A stretch of DNA of 12,881 bases, taken from positions 1 to 12,881 of the forward strand of contig JAZSRC010000012.1 of assembly GCA_045538305.1 (NCBI GenBank), given 5' to 3'. A program made the position numbers and the translations under genes. Source of the DNA: SFHK01 sp045538305. Lineage in GTDB: Bacteria > Bacillota > Clostridia > Christensenellales > Aristaeellaceae. Every line of letters begins with the position of its first letter. Within the stretch, counting starts at the first letter, position 1. The notes under the pieces are model-generated. The model was not told the origin of the DNA and did not search any database. It worked only from the letters and a program-made list of their open reading frames with translations. Below are positions 4,269-12,039 of this stretch, piece after piece.

Positions 4269-7067
4269 TCAATCTTCGCCAAGCTTCAGCGCCTGGGCGA
4301 TTTTCATCCTGCGGATGATGACTATGAGAACCGTCATGCAAATCAAAAGCATTACGCCTACGAGCGCGAACAGCTGACCCGTAGCCTCCGGATTCAGCGC
4401 GTTTCTCAGCGGCAGCGCGTTGTCGCTGGAAGCGTACGCCAGCTGAATCAGCGGCATGTACAGTACTGCTGCAGCAAAGCCGATTGCGCCGCCTATAACA
4501 ATGGAAACCACGGATATGCACAGCTGCTCGTGAATGAGCATGGTGAATATTTCCCGCATGGACATACCCATCGCGCGGTAAATGCCGAATTGCAGCGTGC
4601 GCTGGCGGATGGACAATATCCAATACATCAGGAAGCCGATAAAGCAAAGCACCAGAACCACGATAAAGCCCACTGTGAGCACGCCGTTCAGGCTTTTGGT
4701 CATGGGATTGTTTTTGGCGTTCACAATTTCGTTCTCAACGTCGGCAAACGCGGCGAAGGTTTTCCCCTCGCGCTCCGAATAATCGTAGATATAGTCCGGG
4801 CCGTTTTCATTTTTTATCCAAATGTCGTAGGGGCGAACGCCGATTACGTCCTGAACCTGCGAAAGGTTTGCGACGATCAGGAAATTCTCCTGTTCTCGGA
4901 ACAGGCCATCGGTTCCTTTTTTGTAGCTGAAGGGCGCGTATCCCGGCCAGTAATCCACAAAGCCATATATGATTCCGCGCAGGTTTTCGGTTGTAGAGAA
5001 GGAGTAGCTGATAACGTCGCCGACTTCATACCCGTATTGGGTCATGAAGTTTTTGGAAACGATTACCGCCCTTGCATTCTGCGCCATGGCGTTCAGGTAG
5101 TTGTACCAATGGGTTGGAAGGAGCGTGGTGTCAAACCATGCGGTTCTTCCGAAGTCGTCCGTATCAATGGCCATCAGATTGACGTTTTTCAGCGATCCGC
5201 CTTTTACCGAAATGCTGACTGTCGAGCTTCTGAATACCTTTGCAAGGTTTTCGATGCCTTCCATGGTTTGATATACGCCGAAATCCGGCTCGTAATAGAT
5301 CAGATCCAGCGAGGGGTCCTCTGCCACCTGCTGACTGTTGCTTGCCCAGGCGTCGCGGAGGACAATGTCCGCGCCTGTCAGGTAGCGGATGTTTTCTTCC
5401 GCATTCTGATTGATGGTGCTTGCGGTCTGTGCGTTGAATACGCCAAGGGCAATTGTCATCACGAGGAAAATCATGATGAAGTCCTGATTTGCACGCTGGC
5501 GGAGCACCTTCAGAAAGGATGCATACACGGCGGGCGACCAGAGCCGCTTGCACAGATGGAATACTGCTGATATGAGAAGGGGAATCAGGCGGATGGCTAC
5601 AAGCCCCGAGCCGATAATAAACATGGACGAACTGAGAAACAGAAGCGGATCCGGCGTTTCGCCGGAAAGAATCCGCTGGGCAAGCGCGGCTTTCTGGCCG
5701 TTGAACGAATACAGTCCGTAAAGAGATACGCCAAGCGCGATTACGTCCATGAAGGTGCGCTGCCAGAAGGGGCGGGGCCGCCTGTTCTTTTTTTGTTTCT
5801 GAATGACAATGGATGCGCGGGCGTATTTTCTGACGGGCAGAACCATGGCGAGAACCGAAACCAGCGCCGCAGCCAATGCGTAGGCGACGGCCTCCGGACC
5901 GATTTCAACCGGCAGCGCTTTTCTTGACACAAATTCCAAAAAAGCGTTCGCTGAGCCCAGCACCTGCGTGATGAACGAGCCAAGCGGTATGCCGGCCAGT
6001 ATGGAAACAAGCGCAATAAGCGCGCTTTGCAGAATGTAAATGCCCACCAGCTGCCGGTTTCGCACGCCGCGGCTTTTGAGTACGGAAATCTCGCTTGCCT
6101 CCGTTTCCAGAATCTGGCTGGAAACCATGAATATGAATGCGGCGAGCAGGATATAGATGGGAACCTGAAGCACCCACAGCGTTACGGATACCTTCCGGCA
6201 CATAGCCAGATGATCCTTCAGCAGCGCTTCATAATTGAAGCTCATGCTCAGGTACGTAAAATCATCAGCGTAATCCCGGCTTTCAAGGGCGATGTTATAC
6301 ATATGCTCGGCTTTGTCCGAACGCATTTGCGTGATGTCAATCTGCTCGTACCAGGTTGCGTTAATGCTGAATTCCGAGCCTTCGGACATGAACAATTCGC
6401 TGAACAGCTCCGTATCCATTAAGAATTCCGATCTGTATGCAGAAGGATTTCTGACCCAGTAGATGTCGGACGGATCGGAAACTTCGTATACGCCTACCAC
6501 CTCAACCACCAGCGGCTTTCCTTCGCGGTCGGTAAGCTTACTGAATTCGCGCTTTTCGTTCAAAAGCAGGTTCATTTCAATCAGACCCTGCTGACTGACA
6601 ATAACTTCCACTGTGCCGTCTTCCGCGTGCTGATCGGAATACATTCTTCCGGCAGTGATTCTGGCGTGCGCCGGAAGATTTGTCATAGTTCCCAGCATGG
6701 CGCTTTTGCTGATGATATCCTCTCGTTCGATAAGCGCTCTGGTGGCGCTGAGCGGAAGATGATAATGCGCGGTTTCGTTTATTGCTTTTACGCCCAGCTT
6801 TTCAGGAAGGCTGTGGGCGAGAGTTTCATATTCTGCCAGAAGATGCATGCGCTTCTGGCTGCCGGAAAAGGTAATGGTAATTGTGCCCGGGTAGGCATTT
6901 TTGGTTTCGATATAGTTTTCCAAGTCGTCGTCAAGCATGCGCTGCATGACGGCATTGGCATACATGGGATTGGAACAGCATATCGCGGACAGCAATATAT
7001 TTCCGATCAGAAGCGCAAGAAACATCCATTTTTTATTGATTATCTTGCGAAATATGAATTTCAGCAT
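4269..7067 (-). CDS. FtsX/MacB-like ABC transporter permease, about 10 membrane segments
   Basis: The protein has 932 residues from ATG 7067. AGGAGG (7078-7083) lies ten bases upstream and covers the stop codon of the previous gene. Layout: N-terminal membrane helix 12-31; a large extracytoplasmic domain about 35-290; helices near 295-318, 340-370 and 392-412, with the FtsX-like loop EISVLKSRGVRNRQL; two further helices (about 438-455, 476-503) after a basic cytoplasmic stretch KQKKNRRPR; helix 529-547; a second outer domain about 550-790; and three C-terminal helices (about 795-818, 848-872, 898-918) with the second FtsX motif QFGIYRAMGMSMREIF. This duplicated form resembles permeases such as BceB or fused LolC/E pairs, in which one polypeptide serves two ATPases. 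With three adaptors upstream it most likely exports or extracts a lipid, peptide or drug. The substrate cannot be read from sequence. Confidence 0.9.
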   Translation of the reverse strand: MLKFIFRKIINKKWMFLALLIGNILLSAICCSNPMYANAVMQRMLDDDLENYIETKNAYPGTITITFSGSQKRMHLLAEYETLAHSLPEKLGVKAINETAHYHLPLSATRALIEREDIISKSAMLGTMTNLPAHARITAGRMYSDQHAEDGTVEVIVSQQGLIEMNLLLNEKREFSKLTDREGKPLVVEVVGVYEVSDPSDIYWVRNPSAYRSEFLMDTELFSELFMSEGSEFSINATWYEQIDITQMRSDKAEHMYNIALESRDYADDFTYLSMSFNYEALLKDHLAMCRKVSVTLWVLQVPIYILLAAFIFMVSSQILETEASEISVLKSRGVRNRQLVGIYILQSALIALVSILAGIPLGSFITQVLGSANAFLEFVSRKALPVEIGPEAVAYALAAALVSVLAMVLPVRKYARASIVIQKQKKNRRPRPFWQRTFMDVIALGVSLYGLYSFNGQKAALAQRILSGETPDPLLFLSSSMFIIGSGLVAIRLIPLLISAVFHLCKRLWSPAVYASFLKVLRQRANQDFIMIFLVMTIALGVFNAQTASTINQNAEENIRYLTGADIVLRDAWASNSQQVAEDPSLDLIYYEPDFGVYQTMEGIENLAKVFRSSTVSISVKGGSLKNVNLMAIDTDDFGRTAWFDTTLLPTHWYNYLNAMAQNARAVIVSKNFMTQYGYEVGDVISYSFSTTENLRGIIYGFVDYWPGYAPFSYKKGTDGLFREQENFLIVANLSQVQDVIGVRPYDIWIKNENGPDYIYDYSEREGKTFAAFADVENEIVNAKNNPMTKSLNGVLTVGFIVVLVLCFIGFLMYWILSIRQRTLQFGIYRAMGMSMREIFTMLIHEQLCISVVSIVIGGAIGFAAAVLYMPLIQLAYASSDNALPLRNALNPEATGQLFALVGVMLLICMTVLIVIIRRMKIAQALKLGED

Positions 7068-7081
7068 GGATGAATGGCCTC

Positions 7082-8191
7082 CTAATCCAGAATCAGCTTT
7101 TCGCCCGGGGCAATTCCCTGAAGAAGCAGCGAGCCGGAAGAGGCGTTGCCGCCAACGTGGTTCACATAACGTTTGGAAACCATTCCGTTTTCCGAAAGCT
7201 TGTATACAAAATACTTGCCGCCGTAAAGGGTTACCGCACTTCTGTCGACGACGATTACATTGTCAAGGTATATGGAATTGTAAGAAACGGACGGACGGGT
7301 CAGCTTTTTGGGCGCATTGCCGCCCTCATAAGAATCCACGCGAATATAGGAGGCGCTGCTTCCGCCTTCATCCGGATATGCCATCGGGCAGGCGATTACC
7401 CGGCCGTGTCCCGTTACCCGGCTTTGATTCGGGCCTACGGTAAGCGTAACTTCCATATTGTAGCGAAGGTTTCTCGAGGAATCGTTTACCTGAAACAGCA
7501 CAACGGACGGATCGTAAATCCATGTGATGAGCTGGCCGTCAAAGATCTGCTGATGATCCTTAAAATAGGTCAGCTCGCTGATGACGCCGTCGATCGGGGC
7601 GTAAATGTACTGATTGGAATAGGAAGCGAGCAGCTTTTCGAGATCTTCTTCCAGATCCTTTATGCGGTTCAGGTTTTCAAACCGGTATTTTTGAAGCGCC
7701 ACCGTCAGCTTCTCCAATTCCAGACGAAGGATTTCGCGTGCAAACGGCTCGGAGGAGGCATGGACGGCCAGACTCTTTTCTTCTATCTGCTTTTCTCTGC
7801 TTTCAACACCCAGTGCGAAATCCTCCTTCGCACGCGTAAGGGCCAATTGTTTTTGCGCTATCAGCACTTCGTCCCTGTCCACGGTCAGCGTGCAGATCAG
7901 ATCTCCCTTTTTAACCTCGCTTCCGCGCCGTACATTGTAATCGAAGTATCTGGCGGATGCGCCTTCATAACGCACGGCATACTGAATGGGGTAGTATTCA
8001 CTGGCGGAAGTGGTTGCGCTTTTTTTGTATTCACCGGTTTTCACCGTTATGGTTTTGTAGTTGGCGGTGTCGACCACGATGTCCTTCTGGTCGATCAATT
8101 CGTTCTGGGAATATGCAAACGGAGAGAGGAGGAGCAAAGCCATGAAGAGCATAATAAGCGCGGAACCTGCAAGTCTATTTATCCGTGACAT
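7082..8191 (-). CDS. HlyD/MacA-type membrane fusion protein, third of three
   Basis: The protein has 369 residues, with AAGGAG nine bases upstream of ATG 8191. It starts inside the end of the preceding adaptor gene (17-base overlap). Residues 9-28 form a hydrophobic signal or anchor with no lipobox, unlike the other two adaptors. The halves of the biotinyl/lipoyl-like sandwich are visible at VRRGSEVKKGDLICTL (88-102) and YIYAPIDGVISEL (195-207). Between them lies a charged helical hairpin, about 105-190, likely coiled coil. The C-terminal part ends in a GIAPGEKLILD strand typical of the membrane-proximal domain. Such proteins bind the outer domains of a MacB/FtsX permease and gate the substrate path. 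It lies 14 bases before the permease. The helical hairpin is of moderate length, and no outer-membrane factor is encoded nearby, as expected for a Gram-positive cell. Confidence 0.85.
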   Translation of the reverse strand: MSRINRLAGSALIMLFMALLLLSPFAYSQNELIDQKDIVVDTANYKTITVKTGEYKKSATTSASEYYPIQYAVRYEGASARYFDYNVRRGSEVKKGDLICTLTVDRDEVLIAQKQLALTRAKEDFALGVESREKQIEEKSLAVHASSEPFAREILRLELEKLTVALQKYRFENLNRIKDLEEDLEKLLASYSNQYIYAPIDGVISELTYFKDHQQIFDGQLITWIYDPSVVLFQVNDSSRNLRYNMEVTLTVGPNQSRVTGHGRVIACPMAYPDEGGSSASYIRVDSYEGGNAPKKLTRPSVSYNSIYLDNVIVVDRSAVTLYGGKYFVYKLSENGMVSKRYVNHVGGNASSGSLLLQGIAPGEKLILD

Positions 8192-9296
8192 AAATGCGTT
8201 CTCCTTCCGTTAGGCCTTCCAGAACCTGGGCGTATATGGAATTTGCGCTTATTTTTACGCGAATGGTGCGCTTGATCCGTTCGCCGTTTTCGCCTACAAC
8301 ATATACGTATTTGCCGTCGGCGTCGCTGAGTACGGCGTTTGCGGGGATCAGGAGTACGTCCTCGGCGTAGTTGTTTTCAAAGATCACGGCCGCGTATTCA
8401 CCGGCGCTGACCGTATCCATCCAATGATCGGGGCCGGTGATGATAAACGTAGAATAGATCGGCGCATCCGTAAGCAGCTTGGACAGATATTCCTCGCGAT
8501 TGATGGGTACATAAGAAAGCGGATACCTGGAATCTCCGATCAGCGCGTACATGTTATAGGCCGCATTAGCGCTGTTTTCCGTAATGTATTCCGTCGTTAT
8601 GGAAAGGCGGGAATGATCCGCCACATAGATCACGCCGTCATATGCTTTAACATAGCTTCCGGGGTTGTACTCGATATGCCGCGCAATTTTGCCGTCAAAG
8701 GGAGCGACAATCCGGTCGTTTGAAAGGATTTCTTCGTAACGGACAAGCTCGCGCCGGCTCATATCGATGTCTGCGGAGTTGAGCTGCTTTTGCTGCTGAA
8801 GATTCAGCCGGGCCTGTTCGATTTCAAGATCCTTGAGCGCGATGTCGGTTTTATCCGCGCCGTTTGTCACCAGCGCCTGTTTTTCGGTTTCCAGTATGCT
8901 GATGTCTATCTCCAGCAAACGGTTTTCGTATTCGTTTGACTGAACTCTGCGTTCAATGTCGGTTTTCAGTTTCTCATACTGCTCGCGTTCATTTTCAAGG
9001 TCCAGCGTCACGAGCGTATCGCCCGCCTTTACCTCGTCGCCCGGGCGAACCAGTATTTCGCTGATTACGCCGTCGATCGTAAAGGCCACTTCTTCCACAT
9101 AGGCGGAAACATAGCCGTCGTACAGCGCGAGTACCGAATGGTCGCCCAGCGTGACGATGCTTTCATCTGACGCCACGCCGGCTGCGGGGAGAAGCTCGGG
9201 CGCCTGATAGGCTTCGTCCGTTTCCTTATGCGTGCAGCCGGTGAACAGGATGGAGGATATGATCAGACCTATAAGGGCAATAAATCGTTTGTTCAT
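8175..9296 (-). CDS. HlyD/MacA-type adaptor lipoprotein, second of three
   Basis: The protein has 373 residues from ATG 9296, which overlaps the stop of the preceding gene in an ATGA arrangement. The signal peptide ends in a lipobox LFTGC, so C21 is the expected lipid-bearing residue at the outer face of the membrane. Motifs of the family: IDGVISEILVRPGDEVKAGD (75-94) and VAPFDGKIARH (197-207) for the two half-sandwich strands, with a long Glu/Lys/Gln-rich helical hairpin (about 101-192) between them. The C-terminal LLIPANAVLSDADGKYVYVV and GLTEGERIYV segments are standard for RND/ABC adaptors. It acts with the two neighbouring adaptors and the permease. Sequence differences between the three are large enough that they are old paralogues, not a recent duplication. 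Confidence 0.88.
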   Translation of the reverse strand: MNKRFIALIGLIISSILFTGCTHKETDEAYQAPELLPAAGVASDESIVTLGDHSVLALYDGYVSAYVEEVAFTIDGVISEILVRPGDEVKAGDTLVTLDLENEREQYEKLKTDIERRVQSNEYENRLLEIDISILETEKQALVTNGADKTDIALKDLEIEQARLNLQQQKQLNSADIDMSRRELVRYEEILSNDRIVAPFDGKIARHIEYNPGSYVKAYDGVIYVADHSRLSITTEYITENSANAAYNMYALIGDSRYPLSYVPINREEYLSKLLTDAPIYSTFIITGPDHWMDTVSAGEYAAVIFENNYAEDVLLIPANAVLSDADGKYVYVVGENGERIKRTIRVKISANSIYAQVLEGLTEGERIYVTDK

Positions 9297-10387
9297 CCGA
9301 CGATCACCTCTTCGCCTTCCGTAAGACCTTCAAGCACCTCGTAATACTTGTTTGCCAGCAGACCGACCTTCACGCTTTTATAAGTTTTCATGCCATCCTC
9401 ATCGCGCACATACACAATGGTTTCTCCGTTTGCACGGCTGATGGCGTCTTCGGGCACCATGAGCACGTCTGTCCGTGAATCCAGGGTTATGATAAAGGAA
9501 CCGCGCGCATTATCCTCCAGATCGAAGGCGGGGGTAGTGAGGGTAAAATACATCTGCGCTTTTTTGCCGGGGATACGTTCCTGCGTTGGAAGCCCCAGCT
9601 CGGCTTCATCCCGGACAACGGCCTGATAATCCTGCTTTTTGACGGTGATGGTAACTTCCATTCCCGCCGGGAGATAATCATAGTATTCCGTATTCGCTGA
9701 AAACAGGGACATGGTGGAGTCGGCGATGGTTACCGCGCGCTCGGATGTGCTGGATACGGAGGATTCCTCGTATTTTCTGGTATAGGTGACGGTACCGTCA
9801 ATCGGCGCGATCAACTGTCGCTCCTGCTTTTTTTCTTTCAGCGATTTCAGCGTAAGCTCCTGTATGGAAAGAGTGTCCTGAAGATTTCTTAAAGAAATCC
9901 GGTAGGCTTCATCGGCGCGTTCCAGCGCTTCTGCGAGCGCTTTTTCATCCGCTGCGTATAGGATCTTATGTCTTTTCAGGGTAATCTCGTGATCTTCCTT
10001 CAGATGCACGATTTCAAGGGCGATTGTTTCGATTTTGTGCTGGCAGGAGAGAATGCTGTCCTCAATGCCGTCCATACGCAGTTGACCGACCACATCGCCC
10101 TTTTGAACGGCGTCGCCCGGTTTTACGAAAATCTCGTCTACATATTCGCCGCCGATTGCAAAATTCAGATTTGCTTTCTGAATCGGAACATAGGTGCAGC
10201 TGATTTTCTGAGTAAGCGCCATATCGCCCCGGGTTACATAGGAAAGCTCAAAGGCTTCCTTTTCCGTAACCTTCAGGATCGGCGCTTTCCTGCGCACTTC
10301 CTTTTCGGGCAAAATGGAACAGGCGCTCATCGAAAGGACCAGAAGCGCCGTAAGGAATATCATGCCAAGCTTCCTTTTTCCGTGCAT
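9293..10387 (-). CDS. HlyD/MacA-type adaptor lipoprotein, first of three
   Basis: The protein has 364 residues from ATG 10387, three bases after the rsmI stop codon, with AGAGGAA just upstream. An internal Met (residue 9) is a less likely start, since it would remove the basic signal-peptide head (HGKRK). The hydrophobic stretch ends in SMSAC, so C23 is the probable lipidation site, although the lipobox has Met at -3. The visible adaptor core is VDEIFVKPGDAVQKGDVVG (83-101), a helical hairpin of about 110-190, and LIAPIDGTVTYTRKY (192-206). The end GLTEGEEVIV is family-typical. The gene joins the RNA-modification genes to the transporter part of the cluster with no room for a promoter or terminator, which is why I treat all nine genes as one transcription unit. 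Confidence 0.87.
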   Translation of the reverse strand: MHGKRKLGMIFLTALLVLSMSACSILPEKEVRRKAPILKVTEKEAFELSYVTRGDMALTQKISCTYVPIQKANLNFAIGGEYVDEIFVKPGDAVQKGDVVGQLRMDGIEDSILSCQHKIETIALEIVHLKEDHEITLKRHKILYAADEKALAEALERADEAYRISLRNLQDTLSIQELTLKSLKEKKQERQLIAPIDGTVTYTRKYEESSVSSTSERAVTIADSTMSLFSANTEYYDYLPAGMEVTITVKKQDYQAVVRDEAELGLPTQERIPGKKAQMYFTLTTPAFDLEDNARGSFIITLDSRTDVLMVPEDAISRANGETIVYVRDEDGMKTYKSVKVGLLANKYYEVLEGLTEGEEVIVG

Positions 10388-10390
10388 TTG

Positions 10391-11254
10391 CTATTCCTCT
10401 CCGTTCAGAAGTCGGTCGATGTTGAGCTTTGCCTTATATACTTCATTGCGCGCGCGCCCGGAGGCGATGACAAGGTTCGCGCTTTCCCGAAGGGTCTTTC
10501 CGCTGAGCAGGTGGTCGAGTATCAGATGCTCGGCTTTGAGAGCATGGTTTTCGATTTCAGGTTTTTCAACCGAATGCAGATCTGCGGCTACGCAGTATTC
10601 GCCCTTTTCCACGTTCGGGTTTGCGCGCATGTCGGAAAGCACCTCGGACGGCGTTCCGACCAGTATTTTTTCGTACTTTTTTGTAAGATCGCACGATACC
10701 GATACTACCGCGCCCGGCCACATCTTTTCCATATGCTCGACTAATGAAACCACGCGGTGCGGGGATTCGTAAACCACGGCGACAGGTACGCCCGTTTTCA
10801 GGATTTCCGTAAGCTTGGCGTCCAGCGCCTTGTTTTCCCTAGGCAGAAAGCCGTAAAAGGCAAACTCGCGCGAATCGAAGCCCGATGCGGACAGCGCCGT
10901 GATAGCAGCGCATGGCCCGCTGATCGGTACAACGGGAATGCCCGCCTCCCATGCGGCCTTGACCAGCGCCTGACCGGGATCGGATATGCCGGGCGTACCC
11001 GCGTCGCACGTGAGGGCAACGACGATGTCTTCGGACAGCATGCGCTCAATCAGCCCGTCCGCCCGTACTTCTTCGTTATGCCGATGACAGGAAACCATGG
11101 GCTTTTTTATGGACAGCATCTGGGTGAGCTTCATTGTGACGCGCGTATCCTCTGCGGCGATCAGGTCGCACTCGGACAGCGCTTCCTTCATTCGCGGTGA
11201 CATATCGTTCAGATTGCCGATAGGGGTGGCAACCACATACAGCTTTGCCTTCAT
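10391..11254 (-). CDS. rsmI: 16S rRNA (cytidine(1402)-2'-O)-methyltransferase RsmI
   Basis: The protein has 287 residues, usual for RsmI, from ATG 11254 with AAAGGA eight bases upstream. RsmI uses S-adenosylmethionine to methylate the 2'-OH of C1402 in helix 44 of 16S rRNA, at the decoding site of the small subunit. Diagnostic segments of this tetrapyrrole-methylase-fold family are all present: VATPIGNL (8-15), AAEDTR (33-38), the SAM-pocket DAGTPGISDPG (84-94), FYGFLPR (133-139), YESPHR (162-167) and DLTKKYE (189-195). It follows the Rmt-like gene by five bases and precedes the first adaptor gene by three. Its target lies three nucleotides from G1405, the presumed target of the gene just upstream, so the two products act on the same few bases of the ribosome. 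Confidence 0.96.
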   Translation of the reverse strand: MKAKLYVVATPIGNLNDMSPRMKEALSECDLIAAEDTRVTMKLTQMLSIKKPMVSCHRHNEEVRADGLIERMLSEDIVVALTCDAGTPGISDPGQALVKAAWEAGIPVVPISGPCAAITALSASGFDSREFAFYGFLPRENKALDAKLTEILKTGVPVAVVYESPHRVVSLVEHMEKMWPGAVVSVSCDLTKKYEKILVGTPSEVLSDMRANPNVEKGEYCVAADLHSVEKPEIENHALKAEHLILDHLLSGKTLRESANLVIASGRARNEVYKAKLNIDRLLNGEE

Positions 11255-11259
11255 AGGGG

Positions 11260-12039
11260 TTATCCTTTCTCAAGAACGTATACAAGCTCATTTCCGATTA
11301 CAAATCTGTCAAGCACCCGTACGCTTTCGTCAAGAAGCGATTCAAACCACTCGGTATAGTGCTTTTCCATGCCCACGCCGCGTCCGCCCAGCGTGCGGGT
11401 GGGGAAGGAGGCCATAACAAAACGCGCATTTATGCCCATCAGCAGTTTTTTGGCTGCGCCGGTCTTCTGCGTTTCCATTACGGGCAGAAGCTTCATCAAC
11501 AAGGCTAGATCATACCGGCCTTCCGGGACCGATGCAATCAGGTCGTGTGTGTCGGCGTGCGTTTGCCAGCCCTTCGCCTTGGCGCATTCGTTGATCAGAC
11601 GGACGCAGCCGGTGTGAATGTCTGTGCCGTACACGTTTGTTAAGCCGATATGGCCGAGATAAACCGGGTTAAGGCCGCAGGCCAGGTCGATAATGGAATC
11701 GACTTTTCCCGTAAGGGAAAAGACGCGGCGGAACAATTCATCCGCAATTTCTGCGCGCTCCCGCGTGGAGGCGTGCATGCTCAGCGCAGCCTTCAGCGCG
11801 CTTTCATCGCCCGAAAGCCATTTTTCAATCAGCTTTTCGGCTTTTGAAATCTCGTCCCTGGAGATAAACGCGCCGGTAATGGCGTGCAGGTGTGCGCGCG
11901 CCGCCTTGTCGGCGTCCTTAATGTTTTTGTGGCGCGCAGACTGCTCGTCAAAGGCGCGCCTGACGGTATCCGGGCAGATATCCCGATACTTTTTTGCGGT
12001 AAGGATCGCGTCCAGCGCTTCCTGTTTTCTGTTATCCAT
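11260..12039 (-). CDS. RmtB/ArmA-family 16S rRNA (guanine-1405-N7)-methyltransferase, predicted aminoglycoside resistance
   Basis: The protein has 259 residues, close to the roughly 250-280 of the Rmt/ArmA/Sgm family. From memory of RmtB, the match runs end to end: AKKYRDICPDTVRR (15-28), RHKNIKDADKAARAHLHAITGAF (36-58, compared as a pattern), SMHASTRERAE (87-97), the SAM-binding DLACGLNP (118-125), GTDIH (138-142), LALLMKLLPVMETQKTGAA (178-196), SFPTRTLGGRGVGME (211-225), and WF (231-232). Known members add a methyl group to N7 of G1405 in 16S rRNA and give high-level resistance to 4,6-disubstituted deoxystreptamine aminoglycosides (gentamicin, amikacin). Specificity for G1405 rather than A1408 is inferred from family resemblance. 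The ATG overlaps the stop of the tgt-like gene by eight bases; GGAG lies ten bases upstream. Base composition looks like its neighbours, and no transposase or integron is near, so it appears resident rather than recently acquired. Confidence 0.9.
   Translation of the reverse strand: MDNRKQEALDAILTAKKYRDICPDTVRRAFDEQSARHKNIKDADKAARAHLHAITGAFISRDEISKAEKLIEKWLSGDESALKAALSMHASTRERAEIADELFRRVFSLTGKVDSIIDLACGLNPVYLGHIGLTNVYGTDIHTGCVRLINECAKAKGWQTHADTHDLIASVPEGRYDLALLMKLLPVMETQKTGAAKKLLMGINARFVMASFPTRTLGGRGVGMEKHYTEWFESLLDESVRVLDRFVIGNELVYVLEKG

Noticed and set aside
4002..5570. Long plus-strand open frame opposite the permease
   Set aside because: It lies entirely antisense to an FtsX-type permease and the ATPase with clear motifs; its translation has no recognisable domain and is rich in His/Gln/Ala as expected from a mirror frame.
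7070..8188. Long plus-strand open frame opposite the third adaptor
   Set aside because: It mirrors the adaptor gene almost exactly; the minus-strand product has family motifs and a ribosome binding site, the plus-strand product has neither.
11260..12039. Ordinary housekeeping 16S methyltransferase (RsmG, RsmH or RsmE type)
   Set aside because: The motifs CPDTVRR, HASTRER, DLACGLNP and SFPTRTLGGRG belong to the Rmt/ArmA family and not to those enzymes.
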